Shown: positions 42,158 to 51,584, counted from the stretch's first letter. The stretch: DNA of 64,000 bases from Flavicella sp965243265 (GCA_965243265.1 CBDEUL010000005.1:186001-250000), one strand, 5' to 3'. The notes: a model not told the origin generated them from the letters alone. Program-made: numbers and translations.

Positions 42158-42643
42158 TTAAAAAATTAAAAAATCTTTAGATTTTAATGTTGTAATATCT
42201 ACAGAATAAGAGGTTACAACTTGATTAATGTTTTTTATTTTATCTATTGTCTTACTTAACTGCTCTGCGTTAAAATCTCCTTCGATTTTAACAAAGTAAT
42301 CCGTTTTTTTCTTTTCTGGGATCAAATATAAGGTTCTATCAAACACTTCATTTGCTGTTTCAAACAACCCATTTTTTATAGTTTTTCTAGAAACTCCTTG
42401 GTATTTATTAGAAATCAAATACCAATTGTTAAAACTTGGTTCATCTTCATAACTATAAATAGAAAATGACACATTCTGCTCTCCTTCCTTAAAATCTAAT
42501 GAATTTTTAGATTTTTCAAAAAAGGTGTTTAAATGTTTGTTTAATAAATAGGCTAATTTATAATCTTCAAGCCCTGTATGAATACTTATTAGCACATAAT
42601 CAATGTCAGTAAAATCATCTAACTCTAATGAATGTACTTGCAT
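42158..42643 (-). CDS. IPExxxVDY-family protein, 161 aa
   Basis: Named for a motif seen here as LIPEKKKTDYFVKI (about residues 107-120). The family is small, cytoplasmic, confined to Bacteroidetes and of unknown function; in this group the gene commonly stands between rnc and pyk, as here. The opening HSLELDDFTDIDYVLISIHT is also typical. It is 3 bases from the pyk start, so it is co-transcribed with it. Confidence 0.88.
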   Translation of the reverse strand: MQVHSLELDDFTDIDYVLISIHTGLEDYKLAYLLNKHLNTFFEKSKNSLDFKEGEQNVSFSIYSYEDEPSFNNWYLISNKYQGVSRKTIKNGLFETANEVFDRTLYLIPEKKKTDYFVKIEGDFNAEQLSKTIDKIKNINQVVTSYSVDITTLKSKDFLIF

Positions 42644-42794
42644 AAGATCTCTAATTTAGTACCTAAACCCACATTTTCCATTGATAATCAACCACATACA
42701 ATTAACACATATGTAGTTTTATAGACTAACAACGGAATTGCTAAGTTAATTATTGTTTTGCTATGGTAGAGAAAAATATACGAAAACGTTTTAG

Positions 42795-43541
42795 CTATTG
42801 TAATATCTTCTGAATATTCTCTTTATGAATAAAGTAAACTCTCTTTGCAGCTATTTCTTCTGCCTTCTTTTTGGAAGTAGACCTTCCTTTAGAAATCATA
42901 ACTCCATCAATCGTTAACCGAACGCTATAATGCCTTATTGACTCATTTCCAGAATCTTCATAGCTATCAAAAACCAATTTCTTTTTAGTTTTTTGACACC
43001 ATTCAATAACAATTCCTTTATAACTGGTAATTTTGTTTTCTAAAGTAGATATATCTATATAGTGATCTACAACCTTTTTTTCTATAAAATTTTTACATTT
43101 TAAATACCCTCTATCTAAATATATAGCACCAACAAGTGCTTCAAATATATTTCCGTGAATATTTACTCCTATGCGATTTATAGAAATAGAACTTTTAACA
43201 AAGCGAATTAAGTTCAGTTTTTGACCTAAATCATTTAACTGCTTCCTACTAACAATTTTTGACCTCATTTGAGTTAGGTATCCTTCGTTTCCTTCAGGTA
43301 CACTCTCGTACAAAAAAGCAGCAATAATTGCTCCCAGCATAGCGTCTCCCAAGAACTCTAATCGTTCGTAGTTAACGGTATTACCATGTTTATCAACAAC
43401 CTTAACTGATCTGTGTGTAAAAGCTGTTTTGTAAAGTTCTAAGTTTTTAGGTTTAAACCCTAATAGGCTTTTTAACTCTTCGTAAAACTCTTTCTCGTCT
43501 TTTATCCGAGGCTTTATTATTTTACGAATGAGTTTTTTCAA
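42795..43541 (-). CDS. rnc: Ribonuclease III, 248 aa
   Basis: RNase III signature NYERLEFLGDAMLGAIIA and a second acidic site GNIFEALVGAIYLD, followed by a double-stranded-RNA-binding domain (SKGRSTSKKKAEEIAAKRVY). It cuts double-stranded RNA in rRNA processing and regulation. An N-terminal basic extension (KKLIRKIIKPRIKDEKE) is usual in flavobacteria. The start lies 7 bases after the fabF stop. Confidence 0.96.
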   Translation of the reverse strand: MKKLIRKIIKPRIKDEKEFYEELKSLLGFKPKNLELYKTAFTHRSVKVVDKHGNTVNYERLEFLGDAMLGAIIAAFLYESVPEGNEGYLTQMRSKIVSRKQLNDLGQKLNLIRFVKSSISINRIGVNIHGNIFEALVGAIYLDRGYLKCKNFIEKKVVDHYIDISTLENKITSYKGIVIEWCQKTKKKLVFDSYEDSGNESIRHYSVRLTIDGVMISKGRSTSKKKAEEIAAKRVYFIHKENIQKILQ

Positions 43542-43548
43542 AAGCTAC

Positions 43549-44799
43549 CTAATCTATTTTTTTAATTAAAACACAAGCATTGTGACCTCCAAAACCAAAA
43601 GTATTACTCATCGCTACTTTAATATCTCTCTTTTGAGCCTTATTCAAAGTAAGATTTAACTTTTCGTCTATTCTTTCATCATGTGTTTCATGATTTATTG
43701 TTGGAGGAACAATTCCATGCTTCATAGCTAATACCGAAGCAATTGCTTCAATAGCTCCAGCAGCACCCAACAAGTGACCTGTCATAGATTTTGTAGAATT
43801 GATATTGATACCGTATGCTGCTTCTCCAAAAACATCTTTAATTGCTTTTGTTTCTGCAATATCTCCAAGCGGAGTCGATGTTCCATGAACATTGATAGCA
43901 TCAACTTCTTCTATAGAAACTCCAGCGTCCTTCAAACAATTCAACATCACGTTCTTAGCTCCTAATCCTTCTGGATGAGGTGCTGTTAAATGGTGTGCAT
44001 CTGCTGAAAGTCCTGCTCCTGCAATTTCTGCATAAATTTTAGCTCCACGCGCTTTTGCGTGTTCGTATTCTTCTAATATCAATGCTCCTGCACCTTCTCC
44101 CATTACAAAACCTTCACGGTTTTTGTCAAAAGGTCTTGATGCTGATTTAGGATCATCATTTCTAGTAGACAATGCATGTAAGGCGTTAAAACCTCCCATA
44201 CCTGATTGTGTAATTGCTGCCTCAGAACCTCCTGAAACAATTACATCAGCATATCCTAAACGGATATAGTTTAAAGCATCTATTAAAGCATTTGCTGAAG
44301 AGGCACAAGCTGATACAGTTGTAAAGTTTGGTCCTCTAAAACCATTTTTAATAGAAATCATTCCTGGTGCAATATCTGCAATCATTTTAGGAATGAAAAA
44401 AGGGTTAAATTTTGGTGTTCCATCTCCTGCAGCAAACTCTAACACTTGTTGTTCAAATGTATCAATTCCTCCAATTCCGGCACCCCAAATTACCCCAACA
44501 CGATCTTTATCAATCTTTTCAACATCCAATCCAGAATCTTGAATAGCCTCATCAGATGCAACCATTGCATACTGAGTAAACTTATCCATTTTTCTAGCCT
44601 CTTTTCTGTTGATGAATTGATTTACATCGAAATCTTTTAATTCACAAGCAAAACGAGTTTTGAACTTGGCAGCATCAAAATTAGTTATGGGCGCAGCTCC
44701 GCTAACACCATTTACTAGTCCATTCCAATATTCTTCAATATTATTTCCGATTGGCGTCAATGCACCAAGTCCAGTTATTACTACTCGCTTTAATTCCAT
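43549..44799 (-). CDS. fabF: Beta-ketoacyl-ACP synthase II, 416 aa
   Basis: Condensing enzyme of fatty-acid elongation. The Cys-His-His triad is seen in TVSACASSANALI (Cys about 165), NVHGTSTPLGD and STKSMTGHLLGAAG; the end NTFGFGGHNACVLIKK is typical. I start at ATG 44799 (MELKRVVITGLGAL), 7 bases after the acpP stop; an upstream in-frame extension would overlap acpP. Cytoplasmic, using the ACP encoded just upstream. Confidence 0.97.
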   Translation of the reverse strand: MELKRVVITGLGALTPIGNNIEEYWNGLVNGVSGAAPITNFDAAKFKTRFACELKDFDVNQFINRKEARKMDKFTQYAMVASDEAIQDSGLDVEKIDKDRVGVIWGAGIGGIDTFEQQVLEFAAGDGTPKFNPFFIPKMIADIAPGMISIKNGFRGPNFTTVSACASSANALIDALNYIRLGYADVIVSGGSEAAITQSGMGGFNALHALSTRNDDPKSASRPFDKNREGFVMGEGAGALILEEYEHAKARGAKIYAEIAGAGLSADAHHLTAPHPEGLGAKNVMLNCLKDAGVSIEEVDAINVHGTSTPLGDIAETKAIKDVFGEAAYGININSTKSMTGHLLGAAGAIEAIASVLAMKHGIVPPTINHETHDERIDEKLNLTLNKAQKRDIKVAMSNTFGFGGHNACVLIKKID

Positions 44800-44806
44800 A
44801 AAAGTA

Positions 44807-45043
44807 TTACTTTTTTGCTTCTTCAATATAGCTAATTGCTTGACCTACAGTTCCGATGTTTTCTGCTTGATCGTCTGGGATTTGGATATCAAATTCTTTT
44901 TCGAATTCCATAATCAACTCAACAGTATCTAATGAATCTGCTCCTAAATCATTTGTGAAGCTTGCTTCAGCAGTTACTTCATTTTCGTCAACGCCTAATT
45001 TATCAACGATGATTGCTTTTACTCTTGATGCAATGTCTGACAT
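44807..45043 (-). CDS. acpP: Acyl carrier protein, 78 aa
   Basis: Carries fatty acyl chains on phosphopantetheine attached to the serine in GADSLDTVELIME. Acidic, helical, with the normal length. The ATG at 45043 (MSDIASRVKAI) is chosen because the 17-codon upstream extension (MKVYYFCHDLK) is not part of the family and includes the promoter region. First gene of the acpP-fabF-rnc cluster. Confidence 0.97.
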   Translation of the reverse strand: MSDIASRVKAIIVDKLGVDENEVTAEASFTNDLGADSLDTVELIMEFEKEFDIQIPDDQAENIGTVGQAISYIEEAKK

Positions 45044-45074
45044 AATTTTTTTAATTTTAAATTTTAAATCGTGG

Positions 45075-45082
45075 CAAAAATA
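45075..45082 (-). promoter_or_regulatory. -7 box upstream of acpP
   Basis: On the minus strand TATTTTTG matches TAnnTTTG, 32 bases before the acpP ATG. Confidence 0.5.
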
Positions 45083-45221
45083 ATAAACTTTCAATTAAAA
45101 AATGGATTTACCACAAAAATGTGATTACTAATGTAAAAAAATATCTTTAATTTTTTTTGTAAGCATCTGTTTTATTAATTTTTATTATTTCTTTTGTAGC
45201 TACAAAAACTTTCTATTTACA

Positions 45222-45788
45222 ATGAAAAAACTCGTTATTCTTGCTTCTGGATCTGGTTCAAATGCCGAAAATATTATTCGTTATTTCTCAGAAAATAAAA
45301 ACATCAAAATTACTGCTGTTTTAAGTAATAAAAAGGATGCTAAAGTTCTTGAAAGAGCTAAAAACCTAAAAGTTTACAATAAATCGTTTACCAAAAATGA
45401 GTTTTTTGAAGAAAATACTGTTTTAGATTTTTTAAAGGAAAATGCTGATTATGTTATCCTTGCTGGTTTCTTATTAAAAGTACCTGAGGCCATTATTAAT
45501 TCTTTTCCTAATAAAATCATCAATATTCACCCTGCTTTACTACCTAAATTTGGAGGTAAAGGAATGTATGGAATGCATGTCCACAATGCTGTTAAAAAGC
45601 AAAACGAAACAGAAACAGGAATTACAATTCATTATGTAAATGAAAATTATGATGAAGGTGCTACTATTTTTCAAGCAACAACACCTGTTTTAAAAACAGA
45701 TACTCCTGAAGACATCGCAGCTAATATTCACAAATTAGAATATGCTCATTTTCCTGAGGTAATAGAAAAAACAGTCACAAACGCATAA
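45222..45788 (+). CDS. purN: Phosphoribosylglycinamide formyltransferase, 188 aa
   Basis: Transfers a formyl group from 10-formyl-tetrahydrofolate to GAR in purine synthesis. The phosphate loop LASGSGSNAENII, the INIHPALLPKFGGKGMYG block (catalytic Asn-His and formate loop) and the Asp of ENYDEGATIFQ are present. Length is normal. It is divergent from acpP and followed 25 bases on by the ribonuclease H gene. Confidence 0.95.
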   Translation: MKKLVILASGSGSNAENIIRYFSENKNIKITAVLSNKKDAKVLERAKNLKVYNKSFTKNEFFEENTVLDFLKENADYVILAGFLLKVPEAIINSFPNKIINIHPALLPKFGGKGMYGMHVHNAVKKQNETETGITIHYVNENYDEGATIFQATTPVLKTDTPEDIAANIHKLEYAHFPEVIEKTVTNA

Positions 45789-45813
45789 CGTAACAATACA
45801 TTTAAAATTTATT

Positions 45814-46446
45814 TTGGCTAAAAAATACTACGTAATATGGGAAGGCAAACAACGAGGAGTTTTTACTTCTTGGAATGTTTGTAAAAAACATATTGATGGA
45901 TATCCTAATGCCAAATACAAATCTTTTGCAGACAAAGAACTCGCTGAAAAAGCTTTTAAGGCTACTTATGAAGATTACAAAGGGCTAAACACTAAGAAAA
46001 AACAACTTTCTAACGTAGAAAAGGCTGCCTATGGAAAACCTCTTTTAAATAGTATTGCTGTAGATGCCGCCTGTAGTGGAAACCCAGGTTTAATGGAATA
46101 TAGGGGTGTTGCCACAAGTACAACAACTCAACTTTTTATACAAGGACCTTACAAACAGGGAACTAATAATATTGGTGAATTTTTAGCACTTGTACATGGC
46201 TTGGCCTGGTTGCAGCAAAAAAAGCAACCTGAAATGCCTATTTATTCAGATTCTAAAATAGCAATTTCTTGGGTTCATCAAAAAAAATGTAAAACCAAAC
46301 TACCTCTAAATCCAGAAACAGAAGCTTTATTTAACCTTATTAAAAGGGCAGAATCTTGGTTAAAAAACAACTCTTATAAAAACCCAATTTTAAAATGGGA
46401 AACCAAAGCTTGGGGTGAGATTCCTGCTGACTTTGGCAGAAAATAA
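45814..46446 (+). CDS. Ribonuclease H with viroplasmin-type N-domain, 210 aa
   Basis: An N-terminal Caulimovirus viroplasmin-like RNA-binding domain (KYYVIWEGKQRGVFTSWN, residues 4-21, and PNAKYKSFADKELAEKAF) is joined to an RNase H domain with VDAACSGNPGLMEYRG, NIGEFLALVHGL and YSDSKIAISW (the DEDD acidic set). It should cut RNA in RNA-DNA hybrids. The only sensible start is a TTG at 45814, since no ATG lies between the purN stop and the conserved first strand. Confidence 0.92.
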   Translation: MAKKYYVIWEGKQRGVFTSWNVCKKHIDGYPNAKYKSFADKELAEKAFKATYEDYKGLNTKKKQLSNVEKAAYGKPLLNSIAVDAACSGNPGLMEYRGVATSTTTQLFIQGPYKQGTNNIGEFLALVHGLAWLQQKKQPEMPIYSDSKIAISWVHQKKCKTKLPLNPETEALFNLIKRAESWLKNNSYKNPILKWETKAWGEIPADFGRK

Positions 46447-46564
46447 ACCTTTTAATCAGCTAGCAAATCAAAAATACAAGATAAAAACGTCGTATTTAAT
46501 CTAAAAATTGTAGTTTTATACGCAATCACCAACTAAAGCAACACCTGTTGCATAAAAAAACCAA

Positions 46565-47500
46565 ATGTTCTTTTTAGAAACCAAACAACAAACAAACCGC
46601 TTTTTATCTATTAAGCAACTAGTAATCTTAACGCTTTTACTCTCATTTTCTTTTATGAATGGACAGGGAGATGATGATGATTTGTTTGCCGAATTAGATG
46701 CTATTTCTGAAACAGAAACTTCAGACGAAGTAATTGCCGCTTTTAAATCTACACGATTAATGTTAGGACAATCAACTGAGCGTGTTCGAAAAGATCAATT
46801 ACATTTTAGAATTTCCCATATGTTTGGAAAAATTAATGGTATTGATAATTTCTTTGGTTTAGATGATATATTAAACATGCACTTCAGTTTTGAATATGGG
46901 CTTACAGATAAAATTCAACTAGGACTGATACGTTCTAATAAGCCTGATAAAACTTATTCTTTATCTTCTAAATTCACACTACTTAGACAAACTATAAAGT
47001 CAGAAATGCCAATAAGTTTATCTTACTACGCTTCTATTGACATTAAAACACGTGAATATTTTCCTGAAGAAAGAGACGACTATTTTAAAGGAAGGTTAGA
47101 TTATGTAAACCAAATACTTATTAGTAGGAAAATGAACGATAAATTATCACTTCAACTTTCTCCTACCTGGGTACACATAAACTTAACTGACAATATTGAA
47201 GATCCAAACGATGTTATTTCAATAGGGGTTGGAGGGCGTTACCTTATTACAAAATCTACATCTATCAACGTAGAATACTTTAGAACTCTGAATAGATTTG
47301 AAACCTATGATCCTTCTCATGATGCTCTAACTTTTGGGGTAGATATTGAAACAGGAGGACATGTTTTTCAGTTATTCCTTTCAAATGCCTATGCATTGCA
47401 CCCTGGTAAATTTGCCATCAACGACAATCCTCCGTTTTTCAATGGAAGAAACATAAACTTTGGATTCAGCATTTTAAGAGCTTTTAATCTAAGAAAATAA
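46565..47500 (+). CDS. DUF5777 outer-membrane beta-barrel protein, 311 aa
   Basis: A signal peptide (IKQLVILTLLLSFSFMNG) and a series of amphipathic strands ending in F (LNMHFSFEYGLTDKIQLGLI, NINFGFSILRAFNLRK) point to an outer-membrane barrel. The family is found in Bacteroidetes beside YceI proteins and cytochromes. It starts an operon of four genes (DUF5777, YceI, OB-fold, cytochrome-YceI). The stop overlaps the start of the next gene. Substrate is unknown. Confidence 0.82.
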   Translation: MFFLETKQQTNRFLSIKQLVILTLLLSFSFMNGQGDDDDLFAELDAISETETSDEVIAAFKSTRLMLGQSTERVRKDQLHFRISHMFGKINGIDNFFGLDDILNMHFSFEYGLTDKIQLGLIRSNKPDKTYSLSSKFTLLRQTIKSEMPISLSYYASIDIKTREYFPEERDDYFKGRLDYVNQILISRKMNDKLSLQLSPTWVHINLTDNIEDPNDVISIGVGGRYLITKSTSINVEYFRTLNRFETYDPSHDALTFGVDIETGGHVFQLFLSNAYALHPGKFAINDNPPFFNGRNINFGFSILRAFNLRK

Positions 47501-48042
47501 TGAGAAAATATTTTTATATCATAGGGCTTTGCCTCCTTACAACAGTTGCTTTTGGTCAAAAAAGAATTGCTAGAAACGGTTTTTCATCCTTTGTATCAAA
47601 AACACCTATAGAAACTTTTACTGCCAGAAACAATCAAGTTGCCAGTATTCTATTAACAGATAAAAATAAAGTTGCTTTTAATGTAATTATGAAGTCTTAC
47701 AAGTTTGACAAAGCACTTATGGAAGAGCACTTTAATGAAAAGTATGTAGAATCTGAAAAATTCCCTACTGCAAAATACAAAGGAGAAATTATTTCTAAAC
47801 ACGTACGATTTAATAAAGTTGGAACTTATTCAGATGTTAAAATTAACGGGAAAATGATTTTTCACGGTGTTACAAACCCATTAAATGTTATTGCAACGAT
47901 TACCGTTAATGAAAATAAAACAATAACTCTTGATAGTAACTTCCGTATAAATTTAGAAGAATACTCTATCAAAGTTCCTAAAGTAGTAAAGGAAAAAATT
48001 TCTAAAAATGTAAAAGTTAAAGTAAACGTAACTTACAAATAA
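47500..48042 (+). CDS. YceI-family lipid-binding protein, 180 aa
   Basis: A signal peptide (YIIGLCLLTTVAFG) and a YceI beta-barrel with FSSFVSKTPIETFTARNNQV, EKFPTAKYKGEI and KINGKMIFHGVTNPLNV. YceI proteins bind isoprenoid or quinone-like lipids in the periplasm. Overlaps the upstream gene by one base (TAATG) and the downstream gene likewise, so all are coupled. Confidence 0.9.
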   Translation: MRKYFYIIGLCLLTTVAFGQKRIARNGFSSFVSKTPIETFTARNNQVASILLTDKNKVAFNVIMKSYKFDKALMEEHFNEKYVESEKFPTAKYKGEIISKHVRFNKVGTYSDVKINGKMIFHGVTNPLNVIATITVNENKTITLDSNFRINLEEYSIKVPKVVKEKISKNVKVKVNVTYK

Positions 48043-48464
48043 TGCTTAAAAAGACAATTCTTCTATCAATTATCTTAGGTGTTTTTACCATTGGATATGC
48101 TATTTATCAATACAATAAACCCCATAAAAGTGTACTCCAAAAAGAAACTTTTATAACCTCAAATGCTTTAGAGTTTTATAATTTTTATAAAGAAAACCCT
48201 GATAAAGCAGCAAAAGAAATTTACAATCAAATTTTAACTTTACAGGGAAAAGTATCCTCTATAGAAAAAGCAACTAATAAAGAAACAGGTGACCAAAGCC
48301 TCACAGTTATTCTTGATGGAGTTGTTAAATGTGATATGATTATTAATGCAAAAAACTCAAATCTTTCTGAAAACGATATTGTAACTATAGTAGGTGAATA
48401 TAGTGCCTATGATGATATGTTTGAAGAATTAAATTTAATAAGATGCGAATTACAAAACGAATAG
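48042..48464 (+). CDS. OB-fold (tRNA_anti-like) membrane-anchored protein, 140 aa
   Basis: An N-terminal anchor (KTILLSIILGVFTIGYAIY) followed by a tRNA_anti-like OB-fold (ILTLQGKVSSIEKATNK and IVTIVGEYSAYDDMFEELNL). Such proteins occur beside YceI genes in Bacteroidetes and have no proven role. The end overlaps the start of the next gene by 22 bases. Confidence 0.8.
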   Translation: MLKKTILLSIILGVFTIGYAIYQYNKPHKSVLQKETFITSNALEFYNFYKENPDKAAKEIYNQILTLQGKVSSIEKATNKETGDQSLTVILDGVVKCDMIINAKNSNLSENDIVTIVGEYSAYDDMFEELNLIRCELQNE

Positions 48465-49285
48465 GGATATTACTCTTATCAATGACTTTTATTGTTGGGT
48501 GTGAAAGCCAATCTGCTGAAGAAGTTTACGAAACAAATGATACTGAAGCAGAAGCTTTTTATAACAACTCATTAAAACCTGTTATAGATACACAGTGTAT
48601 TTCTTGTCACAACTATCATTTATCTGGAGACAGTCGTTACGATACTTTTGAAAAAACAAAAAATTCCATTTCTCAAATCCTTGAAAGAATTCATGCTACC
48701 GATACTAGTATCATGCCTCCTGAAAGTGCAGAGCAAACACTTACCGAAGCTGAAATAGCTTTGTTTGATGAATTTGCAACTATTTTAACAAGTGATGGAG
48801 AACAACCCACCAAAACAACCACATTAAGGTGGACTGCTTATAAATACCCAACATCAAGAGCTGCTGTTAGCGGAACTTTTGATGATATTACTGTTCAATT
48901 AAACAATAGTGCTACAACATCTTTAGATCTTTTAGAAGGTGCTACTGTAGAAATTGATACAGAAACAGTAAGTCTTGGACCTGGTGAAAAGAACTCTAAT
49001 ATGCGTTATTTTTTCAGTTTTTTCTCGGATAAAATAAATGCTAAAATTGTTAGTTATACAGCAAATGAGGCTATTGTAGAATTTGAAATTAACTCTGAAA
49101 AAGAAACAGCAACCTTTACTATTGATTTAACAGATACTGAATTAACTCTAACAGGTACAATAGACGATATGACTGTGTTTACAGATTGGACAGATGCATT
49201 GGAAAAACTAGATGTAGTTTGTGGAACCTACCACCAAAGTAAAGTGTGGGATGATATTGCTCTTTCATTTACAATAAACTTGTAA
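48443..49285 (+). CDS. Cytochrome c / YceI-like fusion lipoprotein, 280 aa
   Basis: A lipoprotein signal (ILLLSMTFIVGC) precedes a short c-type cytochrome-like domain with one CISCH site (residues 53-57) and a later Met in TSIMPPESAEQT as the possible axial ligand. The C-terminal 170 residues read like a YceI barrel: LRWTAYKYPTSRAAVSGTFD, VEIDTETVSLG and LDVVCGTYHQSK. The two together suggest a lipid-binding protein with electron-transfer ability in the periplasm. It closes the four-gene operon; a strong hairpin follows. Confidence 0.8.
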   Translation: MRITKRIGILLLSMTFIVGCESQSAEEVYETNDTEAEAFYNNSLKPVIDTQCISCHNYHLSGDSRYDTFEKTKNSISQILERIHATDTSIMPPESAEQTLTEAEIALFDEFATILTSDGEQPTKTTTLRWTAYKYPTSRAAVSGTFDDITVQLNNSATTSLDLLEGATVEIDTETVSLGPGEKNSNMRYFFSFFSDKINAKIVSYTANEAIVEFEINSEKETATFTIDLTDTELTLTGTIDDMTVFTDWTDALEKLDVVCGTYHQSKVWDDIALSFTINL

Positions 49286-49300
49286 AACCAATACAACCTA

Positions 49301-49340
49301 AAAAAATAAAGGCTTCTCTATTGAGAAGCCTTTATTTTTT
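49301..49340. terminator. Bidirectional terminator between cytochrome-YceI gene and sufS
   Basis: A perfect 18-bp stem (AAAAAATAAAGGCTTCTC with its complement) around TATT, between convergent genes. Confidence 0.9.
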
Positions 49341-49356
49341 ATAAAATTATGAGCTA

Positions 49357-50571
49357 CTAGCTCAACATCATTTGTGCTTTTTTAACAGCTGCTACAAAAA
49401 TATCTATTTCTTCTTTTGTATTGTAGAAAGCAAAAGAGGCTCTTACAGTACCTGGTATTTCATAAAAATTCATAATCGGTTGTGCACAATGGTGCCCTGT
49501 TCTAACTGCTACTCCCAACTTATCTAAAATACTACCTACATCGAAAGGATGTATACCTTCTAAATTAAAAGATATTACAGCTGCTTTCTTTTGAGAAGTT
49601 CCATAAATTTTTAATCCCTCTATTTCTAGTAACTTTTCTGTTCCATACTCTAACAACTCATTCTCATAAGCGGCAATAGTTTCAAAACCTATAGCATTCA
49701 TATAATCCAAGGCTACTCCAAAAGCAATTCCTCCTGCTATGTTAGGTGTACCTGCTTCAAACTTATGAGGCAACCCTGCATAAGTTGTTTTTTCAAATGT
49801 TACGGTTTCAATCATTTCACCTCCTCCTTGGTAAGGCGGCAATTTATTTAACCATTCTTCTTTTCCATACAAAACCCCTACTCCAGTAGGTCCACACAAC
49901 TTATGTGCGGAGGCTACGTAAAAATCTACATCCAATTCTTGTACATCAGGCTTTATATGTGGACAAGCTTGTGCACCATCAATCAACACAGCAGCTCCTA
50001 CACTATGTGCTTTTTCTATAATGTACTCAATTGGATTTATAGTTCCTAAAGCATTGGAAACATGATTTACAAATACAATTCTTGTTTTGTTTGAAATTAA
50101 TTCATCATAAACATCCATTAAAAGCTCTCCTTCTTCATTGATAGGGATTACCTTTAAAATAGCTCCTGTTCTTTCACATAACATTTGCCAAGGTACTATG
50201 TTTGAATGGTGTTCTAAAGCAGAAACAATTACCTCATCTCCTTCTTTTAAAAGTGAAGTAAAACCTGTTGCTACAATATTAATACTGTGCGTAGTTCCTG
50301 CTGTTAAAATAATTTCAAAAGGTTTTTTAGCATTAAAATGTTTTTGAACTTTTAACCTTGCTTCTTCATACGCATCTGTAGCTACTTGACTTAGGGTATG
50401 TACTCCTCTATGTATATTTGCGTTAATTTTTGTATAATAATTTACAATTGCATCAATAACAGCTTGTGGTTTCTGATTTGTTGCGGCATTGTCAAAATAC
50501 ACCAATGGCTTTCCGTTTACCTGTTCATTTAGTATTGGAAAATCCTTTCTTATTTTTTGAATATCAATCAT
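49357..50571 (-). CDS. sufS: Cysteine desulfurase SufS, 404 aa
   Basis: Type II PLP-dependent desulfurase: the lysine is in VASAHKLCGPTGVGVLYG, the active cysteine in VRTGHHCAQPIM, and LEHHSNIVPWQ is characteristic. It supplies sulfur for Fe-S cluster building in the cytoplasm. Other suf genes are not in this window. Length is normal. Divergent from the 50711 gene. Confidence 0.96.
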   Translation of the reverse strand: MIDIQKIRKDFPILNEQVNGKPLVYFDNAATNQKPQAVIDAIVNYYTKINANIHRGVHTLSQVATDAYEEARLKVQKHFNAKKPFEIILTAGTTHSINIVATGFTSLLKEGDEVIVSALEHHSNIVPWQMLCERTGAILKVIPINEEGELLMDVYDELISNKTRIVFVNHVSNALGTINPIEYIIEKAHSVGAAVLIDGAQACPHIKPDVQELDVDFYVASAHKLCGPTGVGVLYGKEEWLNKLPPYQGGGEMIETVTFEKTTYAGLPHKFEAGTPNIAGGIAFGVALDYMNAIGFETIAAYENELLEYGTEKLLEIEGLKIYGTSQKKAAVISFNLEGIHPFDVGSILDKLGVAVRTGHHCAQPIMNFYEIPGTVRASFAFYNTKEEIDIFVAAVKKAQMMLS

Positions 50572-50672
50572 AGTAGTACAAATTACTGAACTGCAAAAAT
50601 ACTAATGTTGCAAACAACTTAACCTATGAAAACAAAATAATTGTTTTTATTTAGATTTATTATAAATAATAT

Positions 50673-50680
50673 TATCTTTG
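50673..50680 (+). promoter_or_regulatory. -7 box (TATCTTTG) upstream of 50.7-kb gene
   Basis: An exact TAnnTTTG box 25-32 bases before ATG 50705. It shows that translation cannot begin at the earlier TTG at 50678. Confidence 0.6.
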
Positions 50681-50704
50681 TTTAGATTAGAAATTAAAAA
50701 CAAT

Positions 50705-51067
50705 ATGTTTATGGAGAATGAATTGCAAATTATAAACAAAACTTTTAATGGAATTGTTTCAAAACATACCTACCTAAACGAATATCAAATAACTTATAAA
50801 AACCTCTGCTTTAATTTATCTTTAGAAGGATATGATAGGTTTACGAACTATATTATTCGACTCAATACTCTTTATGGAAAACACTTAAAAGAAAACCCTA
50901 AATGCGAATGTTATAAAGTGCATGTTCCTACAGCAAATAAAACGCTTGACATTACCTTTACCAAAGAGGAACTCTCTGAACTTACAAACCTATTTTCTTT
51001 AAAACCTTATGAAAGTTTTAAAAAACTCTCTATCGATTTAATGGAATATAATTTTTGTTTGAATTAA
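50705..51067 (+). CDS. Hypothetical protein (DUF6686-like), about 120 aa
   Basis: A small soluble protein with no signal, starting MFMENELQ (50705) or MENELQ (50711). The segment ITYKNLCFNLSLEGYDRFTN recalls DUF6686 (a strand-helix block around L..F..F), but the match is from memory and unsure. No catalytic motif is visible. It is divergent from sufS and followed by a strong hairpin. Confidence 0.7.
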   Translation: MFMENELQIINKTFNGIVSKHTYLNEYQITYKNLCFNLSLEGYDRFTNYIIRLNTLYGKHLKENPKCECYKVHVPTANKTLDITFTKEELSELTNLFSLKPYESFKKLSIDLMEYNFCLN

Positions 51068-51083
51068 AAAAGTTGGTTGTAAA

Positions 51084-51118
51084 ACAAGAATCCCAAACTT
51101 AAAGTTTGGGATTCTTGT
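51084..51118. terminator. Terminator between 50.7-kb and 51.1-kb genes
   Basis: A 17-bp perfect stem (ACAAGAATCCCAAACTT with its complement) and a one-base loop, between convergent genes. Confidence 0.85.
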
Positions 51119-51489
51119 TACTCTATAATATCAAAATTATTCTCTACAACTTCTTCTACATCGGTTATATAATACTTTGTATCTCCCCACCAAGGGAATG
51201 TTGAAAACCGCTCTTTATAGGTTAGCTTTACCATTTTTCCTTGTAAGTTTTTTAAATCTTCAATTACTTCTTCTTCATTATCTTCTACCGAAAATCTAAA
51301 AATTTGAGCATCTGAAACTCCTTGACTGATCTCTCCTTCCCAGGTTTTAAAAATCAATCCTTTATGAGTCACTTTAACTAATTGCCCTGCTCTATATCCT
51401 TCACTAAATATTACAAAATAAATAACTGTAAAATAAAGTGCAATCCCTAAAACTATAAAGCCTAAAAAACCGTATAAAACCTTTTTCAT
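51118..51489 (-). CDS. Membrane-anchored hypothetical protein, 123 aa
   Basis: An N-terminal membrane anchor (FLGFIVLGIALYFTVIYFVI) followed by EGYRAGQLVKVTHKGLIFKT and EGEISQGVSDAQIFRFSV, then an acidic stretch and TFPWWGDTKYYITDVEEV. This family is common in Bacteroidetes and often mislabelled as 6-phosphogluconate dehydrogenase; it has no such fold. Likely periplasmic. Function unknown. Confidence 0.85.
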   Translation of the reverse strand: MKKVLYGFLGFIVLGIALYFTVIYFVIFSEGYRAGQLVKVTHKGLIFKTWEGEISQGVSDAQIFRFSVEDNEEEVIEDLKNLQGKMVKLTYKERFSTFPWWGDTKYYITDVEEVVENNFDIIE

Positions 51490-51584
51490 AATTGTCTATT
51501 AAAAAGTAAATATACCACAAATAAAAAGCATATCTAAAAATAAAAGATATGCTCTATTAATTATGATTCAATAATTTTATTCAA

